Below are positions 38,585 through 47,947 of a stretch of DNA of 64,000 bases, one piece after another. Both the position numbers and the translations under genes were made by a program. Origin of the DNA: Haemophilus sp. (GTDB lineage Bacteria; Pseudomonadota; Gammaproteobacteria; Enterobacterales; Pasteurellaceae). Under the pieces are notes generated by a model, which worked only from the letters and a program-made list of their open reading frames with translations, had not been told where the DNA came from and made no database searches. The stretch lies in NCBI GenBank assembly GCA_019423025.1, contig JAHZCD010000002.1, positions 1 to 64,000 on the forward strand, read 5' to 3'. The number at the start of each line of letters is the position of its first letter. Position 1 is the first letter of the stretch.

Positions 38585-39674
38585 ATTTCCCTTTCACGTC
38601 AATAATAATTACTTCAGACTGTGATCCTAAACGCATTGGAATGCCCCAGAAGCCGTAACCTGAAGTGACAAAAACATGTGGATTACCAATTTTTTCATGA
38701 CCATAATCCAAACGATACATCATTTTCGTGATTAAACTCGCGGGGAATACTTGCCCTTTATGTGCATGCCCTGAAACTTGAATATCAAGCGGGAGTGAAG
38801 CATGTTTTTCAATATCTGTTGGGCGGTGATCTAATAGAATAATCGGTAAGTCAGTATTCACTTGTTTTAATAACGTCTCGGTACTTGGTCTATCGTGAGC
38901 AAGATTGTCATTTCGTCCAATCAGTACCAATTCATTATTTAATGTTAATGTTTCATCTCTTAATACCGTAATACCAGCTTTGCGAATTTCTCGATCAATT
39001 CGATCTTGATCACCGAATAAGTCATGATTGCCTAGTGTGGCATAAACGCCCATTGGGGCCTTGAGTTTCGCTAAATGGGGTTGCATTTTTTCGGCTAAAT
39101 AAGCATTGACGTTATCATCCATAATATCGCCAGGCAGTAAAATGATATCCACCTTTTCTTGTTGCATAATATCAGCTAGTTTATCCAATTCTTTCCCGCC
39201 AAATAATTTGCCTAAATGGAGATCGCTTGCCATGCCAATTCGCAATGGTTTAATGGGCTTATCTAGCGTGATTTCATAATGAATAACACGGGTAACATAG
39301 GCGTTATACACACTTAAAGTAATAATGCCAATAAATAAAACAGGGTAAGCAATACGCAAAGTGCGGTCGATTTTTGCGATGGATTTAGATTTTCGGAAAA
39401 GGAAGTGAATACATCCCACAGCAATGCTAGCAAAGGCTGAAAAAAGAAGCAGCGCGAGCACTAAAGCAATAAGTCGAAATGCCGTAAAAAGCTTTAAAAA
39501 ATGACAAATAACTAAGACATTAGGAAGCAAAAAACTGGTAAAAGTGATAGTTCGTCTTGCCTTTTGAGAGAGTGGTTTGTTCAGCCACCAAATCAGCGTT
39601 TTATTAAAAATATAAATCAGCAGTTGTAACAAAATAATAGCTGCCGTAAATATAAAGTAATAACGAGTTTCCAT
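38583..39674 (-). CDS. Membrane metallophosphoesterase (YaeI-like C-terminal domain)
   Basis: The 363-residue product has four N-terminal transmembrane helices (about residues 5-25, 45-65, 68-92, 108-130). A calcineurin-like phosphoesterase domain then carries ASDLHLGK, LPGDIMDD, LGNHD, LLDHRPTD and SGHAHKGQ as metal-binding motifs. It probably cleaves a membrane lipid phosphate or pyrophosphate at the cell envelope. YaeI-like enzymes and UDP-diacylglucosamine hydrolases are candidates. The stop lies inside the shared terminator. The substrate is unknown. Confidence 0.82.
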   Translation of the reverse strand: METRYYFIFTAAIILLQLLIYIFNKTLIWWLNKPLSQKARRTITFTSFLLPNVLVICHFLKLFTAFRLIALVLALLLFSAFASIAVGCIHFLFRKSKSIAKIDRTLRIAYPVLFIGIITLSVYNAYVTRVIHYEITLDKPIKPLRIGMASDLHLGKLFGGKELDKLADIMQQEKVDIILLPGDIMDDNVNAYLAEKMQPHLAKLKAPMGVYATLGNHDLFGDQDRIDREIRKAGITVLRDETLTLNNELVLIGRNDNLAHDRPSTETLLKQVNTDLPIILLDHRPTDIEKHASLPLDIQVSGHAHKGQVFPASLITKMMYRLDYGHEKIGNPHVFVTSGYGFWGIPMRLGSQSEVIIIDVKGK

Positions 39675-39809
39675 CAGCGATTCCTAAATAAAAGTGCGGT
39701 CGTTTTTGACCAAGTTTTGAAGTATGGAATAATAAATTTCTCTGTTCCCAAAGGCAAATTTTTTCGCTAAAATGCGGCTCGTTTTAGTTAATTTAAGAAG
39801 GAAAATCCA

Positions 39810-40139
39810 ATGTTTGGAAAAGGCGGTTTAGGCGGCTTGATGAAACAAGCCCAACAAATGCAAGAAAAAATGCAAAAAATGCAGGAAGAAATTGCCCAAT
39901 TAGAAGTAACTGGCGAAAGCGGTGCAGGTTTAGTAAAAATCACGATTAATGGTGCGCACAACTGCCGTCGTATTGAGATCGATCCTTCTTTAATGGAAGA
40001 CGATAAAGAAATGTTGGAAGATTTAATCGCTGCAGCATTCAACGATGCAGTCCGTCGTGCAGAAGAATTACAAAAAGAAAAAATGGCGTCTGTAACCGCA
40101 GGCATGCCATTACCTCCAGGAATGAAACTTCCATTTTAA
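39810..40139 (+). CDS. ybaB: Nucleoid-associated protein YbaB/EbfC
   Basis: This is a small dimeric DNA-binding protein, also called EbfC. The 109-residue product begins [20 protein letters not shown] and has the long N-terminal helix, then [18 protein letters not shown] and a Pro-rich tail ([10 protein letters not shown]). AAGGAAAATCC precedes the ATG. It is followed 61 nt later by recR, in the conserved ybaB-recR arrangement. Confidence 0.95.
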   Translation: MFGKGGLGGLMKQAQQMQEKMQKMQEEIAQLEVTGESGAGLVKITINGAHNCRRIEIDPSLMEDDKEMLEDLIAAAFNDAVRRAEELQKEKMASVTAGMPLPPGMKLPF

Positions 40140-40200
40140 TTCATCGGGTGTGTGAATTTACACGTTCACACACCATTCATTTTCTCCCATCATAAATATT

Positions 40201-40803
40201 ATGCAAAGCAGTCCACTTTTAGAACATCTTGTTGAAAACCTTCGTTGCTTGCCGGGGGTAGGCCCGAAATCAGCGCAGCGTATGGCTTATCATCTTTTAC
40301 AGCGCAATCGTAGCGGTGGGATGAATCTAGCACGTGCATTAACGGAAGCGATGTCTAAAATTGGGCATTGTTCGCAGTGTCGTGATTTTACCGAAGAGGA
40401 TACGTGCAATATTTGTAACAATCCTCGCCGTCAAAATTCAGGTTTGCTTTGCGTGGTGGAAATGCCGGCAGACATTCAGGCCATTGAGCAAACCGGCCAA
40501 TTTTCTGGACGTTATTTTGTCTTAATGGGGCATTTATCGCCTTTAGATGGTATTGGTCCGAAAGAAATTGGTTTAGATTTATTGCAAAAACGTCTGGTTG
40601 AAGAATCTTTCCACGAAGTGATTTTAGCGACCAATCCAACGGTGGAGGGCGATGCGACAGCGAATTATATTGCTGAAATTTGCCATCAACATAATATTAA
40701 AGTGAGCCGTATTGCTCACGGAATTCCTGTCGGTGGGGAATTAGAAACCGTGGACGGCACCACCTTAACCCACTCTTTCTTAGGTCGTCGTCAGATCGAC
40801 TAA
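40201..40803 (+). CDS. recR: Recombination protein RecR
   Basis: RecR acts with RecF and RecO in loading RecA at gaps. The 200-residue product has an HhH region ([17 protein letters not shown]), a C4 zinc finger ([18 protein letters not shown]) and a Toprim domain starting [15 protein letters not shown]. Length is standard. There is no clear Shine-Dalgarno before the ATG, so coupling to ybaB is likely. It ends 4 nt before topB. Confidence 0.96.
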   Translation: MQSSPLLEHLVENLRCLPGVGPKSAQRMAYHLLQRNRSGGMNLARALTEAMSKIGHCSQCRDFTEEDTCNICNNPRRQNSGLLCVVEMPADIQAIEQTGQFSGRYFVLMGHLSPLDGIGPKEIGLDLLQKRLVEESFHEVILATNPTVEGDATANYIAEICHQHNIKVSRIAHGIPVGGELETVDGTTLTHSFLGRRQID

Positions 40804-40807
40804 TCTT

Positions 40808-42751
40808 ATGCGCCTGTTTATTGCCGAAAAACCCAGTCTTGGGCGAGCTATTGCCGATGTATTGCCAAAACCTCATCAACGGGGGGATGGTTTTATTAAA
40901 TGCGGCAATGATGATGTCGTGACTTGGTGCGTGGGGCATTTGCTCGAACAGGCAGAACCCGATGCCTACGATCCAAAATTCAAACAATGGCGTTTAGAAC
41001 ATTTACCTATTATTCCTGAAAAATGGATTCTGTTACCGCGAAAAGAAGTCAAAAAACAACTTTCTGTGGTGGAAAAACTCATTCATCAAGCCGATGTTTT
41101 AGTTAACGCAGGTGACCCGGATAGAGAGGGGCAGTTGCTGGTGGATGAAGTATTCAGCTATGCCAATTTATCCGCCGAAAAACGTGACGGTATTTTGCGT
41201 TGTTTGATTAGCGATCTTAATCCAAGTGCGGTCGAAAAAGCCGTACAAAAACTCCAACCGAATCGTCATTTTATTCCATTGGCTACCTCCGCACTGGCGC
41301 GTGCTCGTGCCGATTGGCTATACGGCATTAATATGACCCGTGCTTATACCATTCGCGGTCGCCAAGCGGGTTATGATAGCGTGCTTTCCGTTGGGCGAGT
41401 GCAAACACCTGTGTTAGGCTTGATTGTTCGCCGTGATTTGGAAATTGAAAATTTCCAACCCAAAGATTTCTATGAAGTGTTGGCATGGGTGAAAGACGAA
41501 AAAACGTCTGAAAATCCGACCGCACTTTTTTCTGCACTTTGGCAACCGAGCAAAGCTTGCGAAGACTACCAAGATGAAGATGGTCGCGTACTATCTTTAG
41601 GTTTAGCCGAAAATGTGGTTAAACGCATTACCGATCAACCTGCCGAAGTGACCGAATATGTGGATAAGCGCGAGAAAGAAACGGCACCTTTGCCTTATTC
41701 GTTGTCAGCATTGCAGATTGATGCAGCAAAACGTTTTGGGATGTCGGCACAGAGCGTGTTGGATACCTGTCAGCGGTTATATGAAACCCATCGTTTAATT
41801 ACCTATCCGCGTTCTGATTGTCGCTATTTGCCAGAAGAGCATTTTGCTGAACGACATAAAGTGATGAATGCGATTTCGCAGCATTGTCAGATTTATCAAA
41901 CCTTGCCATCAGTGGTGGATAGCGAGCAACGTAATCGTTGTTGGAATGATAAAAAAGTGGAAGCACACCATGCAATTATTCCGACAGCTAACACGCGCTC
42001 GATCAATTTAAGTATTGATGAACAACGTATTTATGAATTGATTGCGCGCCAGTATTTATTGCAATTCTGTCCAGATGCGGAATATCGTAAAAGTAAAATT
42101 ACCTTAAGTATTGCGGGCGGTACTTTTGTGGCTCAAGCGCGCAACTTGCAAACCGCGGGTTGGAAAGAATTGCTTGGTAAAGAAGACGAAGATGAAAATC
42201 AAGAGCCGCTATTGCCGATCGTGGAGAAAGGACAGATCCTGTACTGCGAACGAGGCGAAGTGGTGAGTAAAAAAACACAGCCACCGAAACCGTTTACTGA
42301 TGCGACGTTGCTTTCCGCCATGACAGGGATAGCTCGTTTTGTGCAAGATAAAGAATTGAAAAAAATTCTGCGCGAAACGGATGGACTTGGCACAGAAGCC
42401 ACGCGCGCAGGCATTATTGAATTGCTATTTAAACGAGGCTTTTTGACCAAAAAAGGACGAAATATTCACAGCACAGAAACGGGGCGAATCCTCATTTCAG
42501 CTTTGCCGGATATTGCCACACAACCTGATATGACGGCGCATTGGGAAGCACAATTAACGGATATCAGTCAAAAACAGGCGAGTTATCAGCAATTTATGTT
42601 TACGCTTAATCAAATGTTGCCGGATTTAGTACGTTTTGTGGATTTCACCGCATTACGTCGTCTAAGTCAGATTTCAAAAGGTTTGAATGCGTCGCCAACG
42701 AAACGAAAAAGAGCGGTCAAAAAATCAGAAGATTTAAACGCTGAAAATTGA
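40808..42751 (+). CDS. topB: DNA topoisomerase III
   Basis: This type IA topoisomerase decatenates replicating DNA. The 647-residue product has an N-terminal Toprim ([20 protein letters not shown], with [15 protein letters not shown]) and the active-site tyrosine in [12 protein letters not shown] (Tyr333 by my count). Near the end is a Lys/Arg-rich tail ([13 protein letters not shown]). The zinc-finger tail of some family members is not obvious. It follows recR after 4 nt. Confidence 0.95.
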   Translation: MRLFIAEKPSLGRAIADVLPKPHQRGDGFIKCGNDDVVTWCVGHLLEQAEPDAYDPKFKQWRLEHLPIIPEKWILLPRKEVKKQLSVVEKLIHQADVLVNAGDPDREGQLLVDEVFSYANLSAEKRDGILRCLISDLNPSAVEKAVQKLQPNRHFIPLATSALARARADWLYGINMTRAYTIRGRQAGYDSVLSVGRVQTPVLGLIVRRDLEIENFQPKDFYEVLAWVKDEKTSENPTALFSALWQPSKACEDYQDEDGRVLSLGLAENVVKRITDQPAEVTEYVDKREKETAPLPYSLSALQIDAAKRFGMSAQSVLDTCQRLYETHRLITYPRSDCRYLPEEHFAERHKVMNAISQHCQIYQTLPSVVDSEQRNRCWNDKKVEAHHAIIPTANTRSINLSIDEQRIYELIARQYLLQFCPDAEYRKSKITLSIAGGTFVAQARNLQTAGWKELLGKEDEDENQEPLLPIVEKGQILYCERGEVVSKKTQPPKPFTDATLLSAMTGIARFVQDKELKKILRETDGLGTEATRAGIIELLFKRGFLTKKGRNIHSTETGRILISALPDIATQPDMTAHWEAQLTDISQKQASYQQFMFTLNQMLPDLVRFVDFTALRRLSQISKGLNASPTKRKRAVKKSEDLNAEN

Positions 42752-42867
42752 TTAAACTTAATACAATTAAGTAAAAAAAATGGGAAAGCGCTTGCGAAAA
42801 GCATGAATTTTATATAACATTTGCTCCCAGTTTTCTTGCGAAATCGCAATTTAGAGAAGAAAGAATA

Positions 42868-43215
42868 ATGTACAATATTTTATTATTTATTTATGTATTA
42901 GTTTGTATCGCCTTAATCGGCTTTATCCTTGTTCAACAAGGTAAAGGCGCGAACGCAGGTGCGTCATTTGGCGGCGGTGCATCAGGTACGATGTTTGGTT
43001 CTGCAGGTGCAGGTAACTTTTTAACTCGTACCAGTGCAATCTTAGCAACTGGCTTTTTTGTGATTGCTTTAGTGTTAGGTAACATTAACTCTCACCGTGG
43101 CAACGTACAAAAAGGTTCGTTTGACGATTTATCTCAAACTGCTGAACAAGTTCAACAACAGCAACAACAAGTTGCTCCGGCAGTTGAAAACAAAAATAAT
43201 GATATTCCGCAATAA
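42868..43215 (+). CDS. secG: Protein translocase subunit SecG
   Basis: SecG is part of SecYEG and helps SecA-driven export. The 115-residue product has two membrane helices (residues 3-20 and about 52-74) and the family loop GKGANAGASFGGGASGTMFG. Its C-terminus is a polyglutamine stretch (VQQQQQQVAP). It lies just before tRNA-Leu, as in most gamma-proteobacteria. Confidence 0.94.
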   Translation: MYNILLFIYVLVCIALIGFILVQQGKGANAGASFGGGASGTMFGSAGAGNFLTRTSAILATGFFVIALVLGNINSHRGNVQKGSFDDLSQTAEQVQQQQQQVAPAVENKNNDIPQ

Positions 43216-43235
43216 GGAATAAAAACAGAATAAAC

Positions 43236-43321
43236 GCTCTGGTGGTGGAATTGGTAGACACGCTATCTTGAGGGGGTAGTGGCCGCAGGCCGTGCGAGTT
43301 CAAGTCTCGCCCAGAGCACCA
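43236..43321 (+). tRNA. tRNA-Leu (anticodon GAG)
   Basis: An 86-nt tRNA with an extra variable arm. Acceptor GCTCTGG pairs with CCAGAGC, then A and encoded CCA. The loop TTGAGGG gives GAG. Downstream of secG. Confidence 0.95.
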
Positions 43322-43326
43322 AATCT

Positions 43327-43355
43327 AAACCGACTTAATCAAGTCGGTTTTTTTT
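43327..43355 (+). terminator. secG-tRNA-Leu terminator
   Basis: AAACCGACTT and AAGTCGGTTT form a 10-bp stem, with a TAATC-type loop and a T run. Confidence 0.9.
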
Positions 43356-43448
43356 CGCCTAAAATTTTTTTAGACCGCTAGTTATTATCCCCTGTTTTGG
43401 GTACAATCGGTCAATTTCTTTTTTTTAGAAACCTATTAGGAGAGCACT

Positions 43449-44870
43449 ATGAACTTCCCTCAAATCGCCCAACAAGTGATTGATAAACTTGGCGGTAAAG
43501 AAAACATCGCCACCGCAGCACATTGCGCAACGCGTTTACGTATTGTGTTAAACGATGAAAGCAAAGTGGACAAAGAAGGCATTGATAATATTGAAGGCGT
43601 GAAAGGGCAGTTTGCTGTCGCGGGTCAATATCAAATTATCTTCGGTTCAGGTACGGTGAATAAAGTCCATACTGAACTTACCAAATTACTTGGTATCGGC
43701 GATGTGAGCAAAGCCGAAGTGGCAGAAGCGGCGTCAGGCAATCAAAACTTATTGCAACGTTTGGTGAAAGGCTTAGCAGATATTTTCGTGCCAATCATTC
43801 CGGCAATCGTAGCAGGCGGTTTGTTAATGGGTATTCACTCCATGCTTACAGCGAAAGGTTTCTTCGTTGATGAATTAAGCGTGATTGATATGCATCCAGG
43901 TCTTGCGGATTTGGTGGACTTCATTAATACCATCGCCAATGCACCATTTGTGTTCTTACCGGTATTACTTGGTTTCTCTGCAACCCGTAAATTCGGCGGT
44001 AACCCGTTCTTAGGGGCAGCGCTTGGGATGCTATTAGTTCACCCTGCATTAGCAGACGGTTGGAACTACGCATTAACCCTTGCTCAAGGCAAAATCCAAT
44101 ACTGGAATGTATTCGGTCTTGAAATTGAAAAAGTCGGCTATCAAGGCACGGTTATCCCAACATTAGTTTCTGCTTGGGTATTAGCAACCTTAGAAAAAAC
44201 CTTCCGTAAATTTGTCCCTTCTTACTTAGATAACCTGATTACCCCATTATTCTCGCTCTTTATTGCAGGCTTCTTAGCGTTTACCGTAATTGGTCCAATC
44301 GGTCGTGAAGCGGGTTCATTAATTGCATCAGGTTTAACTTGGTTATATGACACCTTAGGTTTCGTTGGTGGCGCGATCTTCGGGGCATTCTATGCACCAA
44401 TTGTTATCACGGGTATGCACCAAACCTTCATTGCGGTTGAAACACAATTATTGGCTGAAATGGCAAATACAGGCGGTACCTTTATTTTCCCTATCGCGGC
44501 AATGTCAAATATCGCACAAGGTGCGGCCTGTTTAGGTGTGGCAGTGGCATTAAAAGATCCAAAAGTACGCGGTTTAGCGGTACCATCAGGTATCTCTGCA
44601 TTATTAGGGATTACTGAACCGGCGATGTTCGGGGTGAACTTACGCTATCGTCAAGCTTTCTTTGCGGCGATGATTGGTTCAGGTCTTGCAAGTGCCTTTA
44701 TCGCATTCTTTAATGTAAAAGCCATTGCATTAGGTGCAGCAGGCTTCTTAGGTATCCCATCGATCAAACCAGATAGCCTTGCGATGTACAGCATCGGTAT
44801 GGTGATTTCATTTGTGGTGGCATTCACGCTTTCAGTCGTTTTCGTGAAACGCGCACAAGCAAAAGCATAA
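43449..44870 (+). CDS. scrA: PTS sucrose-type EIIBC permease
   Basis: The 473-residue product imports and phosphorylates a sugar, probably sucrose. The IIB domain (MNFPQIAQQVIDKLGGKENI) has the phosphocysteine in AAHCATRLR (Cys26). The IIC domain follows with VPIIPAIVAGGLLMG and GITEPAMFGVNLRYR. It is closest to ScrA in my memory. There is no IIA domain, so it needs a general EIIA (Crr) elsewhere. Neither the hydrolase ScrB nor a regulator is beside it. AGGAGAGCACT precedes the ATG. Trehalose or another disaccharide is possible. Confidence 0.85.
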   Translation: MNFPQIAQQVIDKLGGKENIATAAHCATRLRIVLNDESKVDKEGIDNIEGVKGQFAVAGQYQIIFGSGTVNKVHTELTKLLGIGDVSKAEVAEAASGNQNLLQRLVKGLADIFVPIIPAIVAGGLLMGIHSMLTAKGFFVDELSVIDMHPGLADLVDFINTIANAPFVFLPVLLGFSATRKFGGNPFLGAALGMLLVHPALADGWNYALTLAQGKIQYWNVFGLEIEKVGYQGTVIPTLVSAWVLATLEKTFRKFVPSYLDNLITPLFSLFIAGFLAFTVIGPIGREAGSLIASGLTWLYDTLGFVGGAIFGAFYAPIVITGMHQTFIAVETQLLAEMANTGGTFIFPIAAMSNIAQGAACLGVAVALKDPKVRGLAVPSGISALLGITEPAMFGVNLRYRQAFFAAMIGSGLASAFIAFFNVKAIALGAAGFLGIPSIKPDSLAMYSIGMVISFVVAFTLSVVFVKRAQAKA

Positions 44871-44884
44871 TCGAAATAAAAAAG

Positions 44885-44916
44885 AAAAAGCACGAGTTTA
44901 ACCTCGTGCTTTTTTG
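44885..44916 (+). terminator. scrA terminator
   Basis: AAAGCACGAGG-type stem: GCACGAG and CTCGTGC pair around TTTAAC, with a T run. Confidence 0.88.
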
Positions 44917-44959
44917 TTTGGAAAAATGTGCCTAAAAATGGCCGCACTTTCAGTGAGAA

Positions 44960-45427
44960 TTAGCCTTCTCGACAATTTAACCAAGTGCTTTTCATACCTT
45001 GATTATTCTTGTAATACACGGAATTATTTTCACGAGCGATTAAATCAACATAACTACCATCAATCGGCTCATAAGAACGATAAATCACTTCAAAGCGATT
45101 TCCACGTGCATTTAAGGTACGATTTTCCACATGATCAAACGGTACGGCTTTTCCACCGTCTAATTGGAAATAAATACCAAAGTTATCTTTCATACGGCTT
45201 TCTCTTGAAAGCGGGAAGTAAGTGGTTAAATAAGAATTAGAACCCGTTTCTGAATTGCGGCAAGAATAATAATAACGTTTGTAATCTTTCGGATTGTTTA
45301 ATTCCGCTTGGCTAATGTTATTTTTAAGGAATCGTGTTTTAACGGTTTTCTTTGGTTGTTGTGTTGTAGTACAAGCAAACAAACCTACTAATGCAGTCGT
45401 CAGTAATGCTATTTTAAATTTATTCAT
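44960..45427 (-). CDS. Small lipoprotein of unknown function
   Basis: The 155-residue precursor has a lipoprotein signal (MNKFKIALLTTALVGLFAC, with Cys19 after LFA). The mature part is polar, with paired cysteines (SCRN near residue 57 and NCREG at the end) that may form a disulfide. I do not recognise the family. It converges on the scrA terminator. The upstream region up to the accessory gene holds a USS at 45529. Confidence 0.7.
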   Translation of the reverse strand: MNKFKIALLTTALVGLFACTTTQQPKKTVKTRFLKNNISQAELNNPKDYKRYYYSCRNSETGSNSYLTTYFPLSRESRMKDNFGIYFQLDGGKAVPFDHVENRTLNARGNRFEVIYRSYEPIDGSYVDLIARENNSVYYKNNQGMKSTWLNCREG

Positions 45428-45608
45428 CGATAAAGTTCCGAGAGTAGAGTGAATGAGAAAGGGACTATGATAGCGGAAATTGTGGATTGTGCAAGGGATG
45501 GGATTAGTTATGCGTAGTTTGGAAGTAGAAGTGCGGTGAGTTTTGAAGTGTTTTTTTGGGGAAATTGGCGTACACTAGGAAGTGCACTTTATCTAAGGAG
45601 TAATTTTT

Positions 45609-46676
45609 ATGAAAAGAAATGAGGTGAAATTTTATCATCCTGAAATAAATACTGATGATTTAGATATTTTAATAGCCCATATCAAAAGTAAGGCGCCATT
45701 AAAAGAATGCGTTCAAATTAGTCTAGATAATTGTACTATTCAACGGATGGAAAGTCTTACCGAAAACTCTACTTTAGATGATGTAGATGAAGTAGGATTA
45801 TATCCTTTATATAGAATTCTTAACGAATGCCCTAATGTATTATTAGCATCTTTAGGAACTATTGAAATGCCAGGTAGTAAAGTGTCTAATGCAAATTATT
45901 CCTATGAATTATTTTGTAAAAAATTTTGGGAGAATAGTCGAAATACTCCTGATGCTATCTATAGAGATTTTGATGAGTTAGAGAAAAAAGTTGAATTCAG
46001 TAATTTAGCAGAAAATAGTCAGCAAGTTATAGGATTGTTTTATCTTCCATTCTTACTTATTCAAAACATTCTTAAAAAGTATAAGAATAAATCTTCTAAA
46101 GTGAAGTTTGAATATTATTTATATGGAATAATTTGTTATTTAGATATGATCTCTGCATTTGAGTTGGAGATTGCAAAATATGCATTTTGGGATTTGACTG
46201 ATAAGGAAATAATGCAGCTACCCAATTCAATTAGAGAAAGAAGAAAGTTTATTCGGAAAAATTTTACAAAAGAACAGTCAAGTTTTGTAAAGTGTAAACA
46301 ATTTTGTCTAAATGCTGCAATGGATAGTTTTTGGCTGAGAGCGATAGCATTTGGTTGTGATAAAAAAGAACATATTGTTAATGATTTTTATATAACAGAT
46401 CATTTTTTAGCTACTAATGATGATAAATTGAATTTCATAGCAAAAGATATTTCCCCCGTTAGGATAAATGGTGATTCATTTGGTTATACCTTTTCTGTTA
46501 CTAGAGAAAATGAACTTATTTCTAATGCATATTGGTCTGAAGTAGATCAATTATCTAATGCGATATTATCATCTAGAAAATATTCTAATCAAGAATCTAA
46601 ATATGAAGAAAAGAGTAAAAAACTATCCGTTTTTATTAAAGAAATAGAAAACGAATTACAGGTCCTTTTATGTTGA
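45609..46676 (+). CDS. Unrecognised 355-residue accessory protein
   Basis: I do not recognise this protein. It is mostly helical, with acidic and lysine-rich stretches, and two hydrophobic segments: QVIGLFYLPFLLIQNILKK (about 137-155) and YYLYGIICYLDMISAFELEI. There is no clear signal peptide. A C-terminal coiled-coil-like stretch (EEKSKKLSVFIKEIENEL) precedes the end. AGGAG lies 9 nt before the ATG. The DNA is much more AT-rich than nearby housekeeping genes, suggesting transfer. A role in defence is only a guess from the neighbouring protease. Confidence 0.6.
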   Translation: MKRNEVKFYHPEINTDDLDILIAHIKSKAPLKECVQISLDNCTIQRMESLTENSTLDDVDEVGLYPLYRILNECPNVLLASLGTIEMPGSKVSNANYSYELFCKKFWENSRNTPDAIYRDFDELEKKVEFSNLAENSQQVIGLFYLPFLLIQNILKKYKNKSSKVKFEYYLYGIICYLDMISAFELEIAKYAFWDLTDKEIMQLPNSIRERRKFIRKNFTKEQSSFVKCKQFCLNAAMDSFWLRAIAFGCDKKEHIVNDFYITDHFLATNDDKLNFIAKDISPVRINGDSFGYTFSVTRENELISNAYWSEVDQLSNAILSSRKYSNQESKYEEKSKKLSVFIKEIENELQVLLC

Positions 46677-46797
46677 TTATTACTGATTAAGTATTTCATC
46701 CTAGAAAGTAAATAAAGTGCGGTCAGTTTTTGAAATTTTTAGTGAAATTTAGGCAAAAGCTGGGAAGCGTGCGCAATAGTTTGTGCCAATAAAGAAA

Positions 46798-46824
46798 GAT
46801 AGCGCCAGCGTCCTCGCTGGTGCT
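46798..46824. repeat. REP-like palindrome, left copy
   Basis: AGCGCCAGCG and CGCTGGTGCT pair around TCCT in a 10-bp stem with one G:T. It is a near-perfect inverted copy of 46918-46944 (25 of 27 bases). Confidence 0.7.
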
Positions 46825-46917
46825 GCTTAATCAAAATATTGAGAATTTCACCCATAACCATCGGCAGAACCAATATTCAAAATTCTTTGGATTTTTTGAC
46901 CGCACTTTTAGCTGATA

Positions 46918-46944
46918 AGCACAAGCGAGGACGCTTGCGCTATC
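46918..46944. repeat. REP-like palindrome, right copy
   Basis: AGCACAAGCG and CGCTTGCGCT pair around AGGA. It is oriented opposite to the left copy 94 bp away, like a REP doublet. Confidence 0.7.
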
Positions 46945-47090
46945 GTGTGGGCAAAGTAAAGATAAGATAAGATGACATAGTGTCTTTGTTAACGAAGGGG
47001 CTCTTGTTAAATTTTAAAAGTTAAAGTCTAGTTTATTTTTTTCTCATTTAAAGTAATATAAACAATTATAAGAAAATGAGAGGAGTTAGC

Positions 47091-47903
47091 ATGAGTCCAA
47101 TAGAAAATTTAGTTCATTCTACAATTAGAATTGAATGTGATCTTGAAAATGGAATAAGTTCTGGTAGTGGCTATTTTTTTGCTTTTAACTTTTCGGAAGA
47201 TAAAGGATTTATACCATGTATAGTTACAAATAAACATGTTATTTCAGGAGCTATAACTGGTCGTTTCCATATTACACTCGCAGATAATAATGGAGATCCA
47301 ATTTTAGGGCAATATGAAACAATTGAGCTTGAGCACTTTGAACAAAATTGGATTCCACATCCTGATTCTAAAGTTGATTTAACCGTATTACCTATAGGCC
47401 CTATACTACATAAATTGGATGAAATGGGTAAGAAACCTTACTATGTACCTTTAGGAAAAGGTATTTTGCCTTCTAAAGATATGTTAGACGAATTATCTTC
47501 TATTGAAGACATAGTGATGATTGGTTATCCAAATGGCTTATGGGATAGTAAACATAATTTGCCAATTATAAGGAAAGGAATAACAGCTACACATCCTAAG
47601 TTAAATTACAATGGTAGAGCTGAGTTTCTAATTGATGCAGCTTGCTTTCCTGGTTCAAGTGGAAGCCCTGTTTTCTTGGCTAATTTAGGGAGTTTTACTA
47701 ATAAAGAAGGGGAGTTAATGGCTGGATATAGAATAGCTCTACTCGGTACTTTGTATGCAGGTCCTCAGCATACAGCTACAGGAGACATTATTTTTTCAGC
47801 TATACCGCAAACAATAACAAATATACCTAATAATTTAGGGCTCGTGATTAGATATGATGCTTTAAGTGATTTTGAACCTATATTAAGTCGTTTAATAGGT
47901 TAA
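47091..47903 (+). CDS. Trypsin-like serine protease, accessory
   Basis: The 270-residue product has a chymotrypsin-fold layout with a plausible catalytic triad: His49 in TNKHV, Asp96 in VDLTVLP and Ser190 in CFPGSSGSPVF. There is no signal peptide or membrane segment, so it is probably cytosolic. Isolated trypsin-2-type peptidases of this kind sometimes occur in defence systems, which is only a suggestion here. The start is the ATG at 47091, with AGGAG 6 nt upstream; an ATG at 47076 lacks this. The gene is AT-rich, and the frame ends just before the metH terminator. Confidence 0.8.
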   Translation: MSPIENLVHSTIRIECDLENGISSGSGYFFAFNFSEDKGFIPCIVTNKHVISGAITGRFHITLADNNGDPILGQYETIELEHFEQNWIPHPDSKVDLTVLPIGPILHKLDEMGKKPYYVPLGKGILPSKDMLDELSSIEDIVMIGYPNGLWDSKHNLPIIRKGITATHPKLNYNGRAEFLIDAACFPGSSGSPVFLANLGSFTNKEGELMAGYRIALLGTLYAGPQHTATGDIIFSAIPQTITNIPNNLGLVIRYDALSDFEPILSRLIG

Positions 47904-47917
47904 TTTTATACACATAA

Positions 47918-47944
47918 ATAGGGGGCATATCCCCCCATTTTTTA
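47918..47944. terminator. Terminator between the protease and metH
   Basis: GGGGG and CCCCC around CATAT, then T run on the plus strand and A-rich upstream on it. Serves both converging genes. Confidence 0.7.
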
Positions 47945-47947
47945 TCC

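Larger units (their letters stand above)
46677..47090. other. Accessory spacer with REP-like hairpins
   Basis: About 410 bp between the two accessory genes. It contains two USS copies (46717 and 46899) and two mirrored GC-rich hairpins at 46798-46824 and 46918-46944, given separately. I see no convincing ORF in it. Confidence 0.6.
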
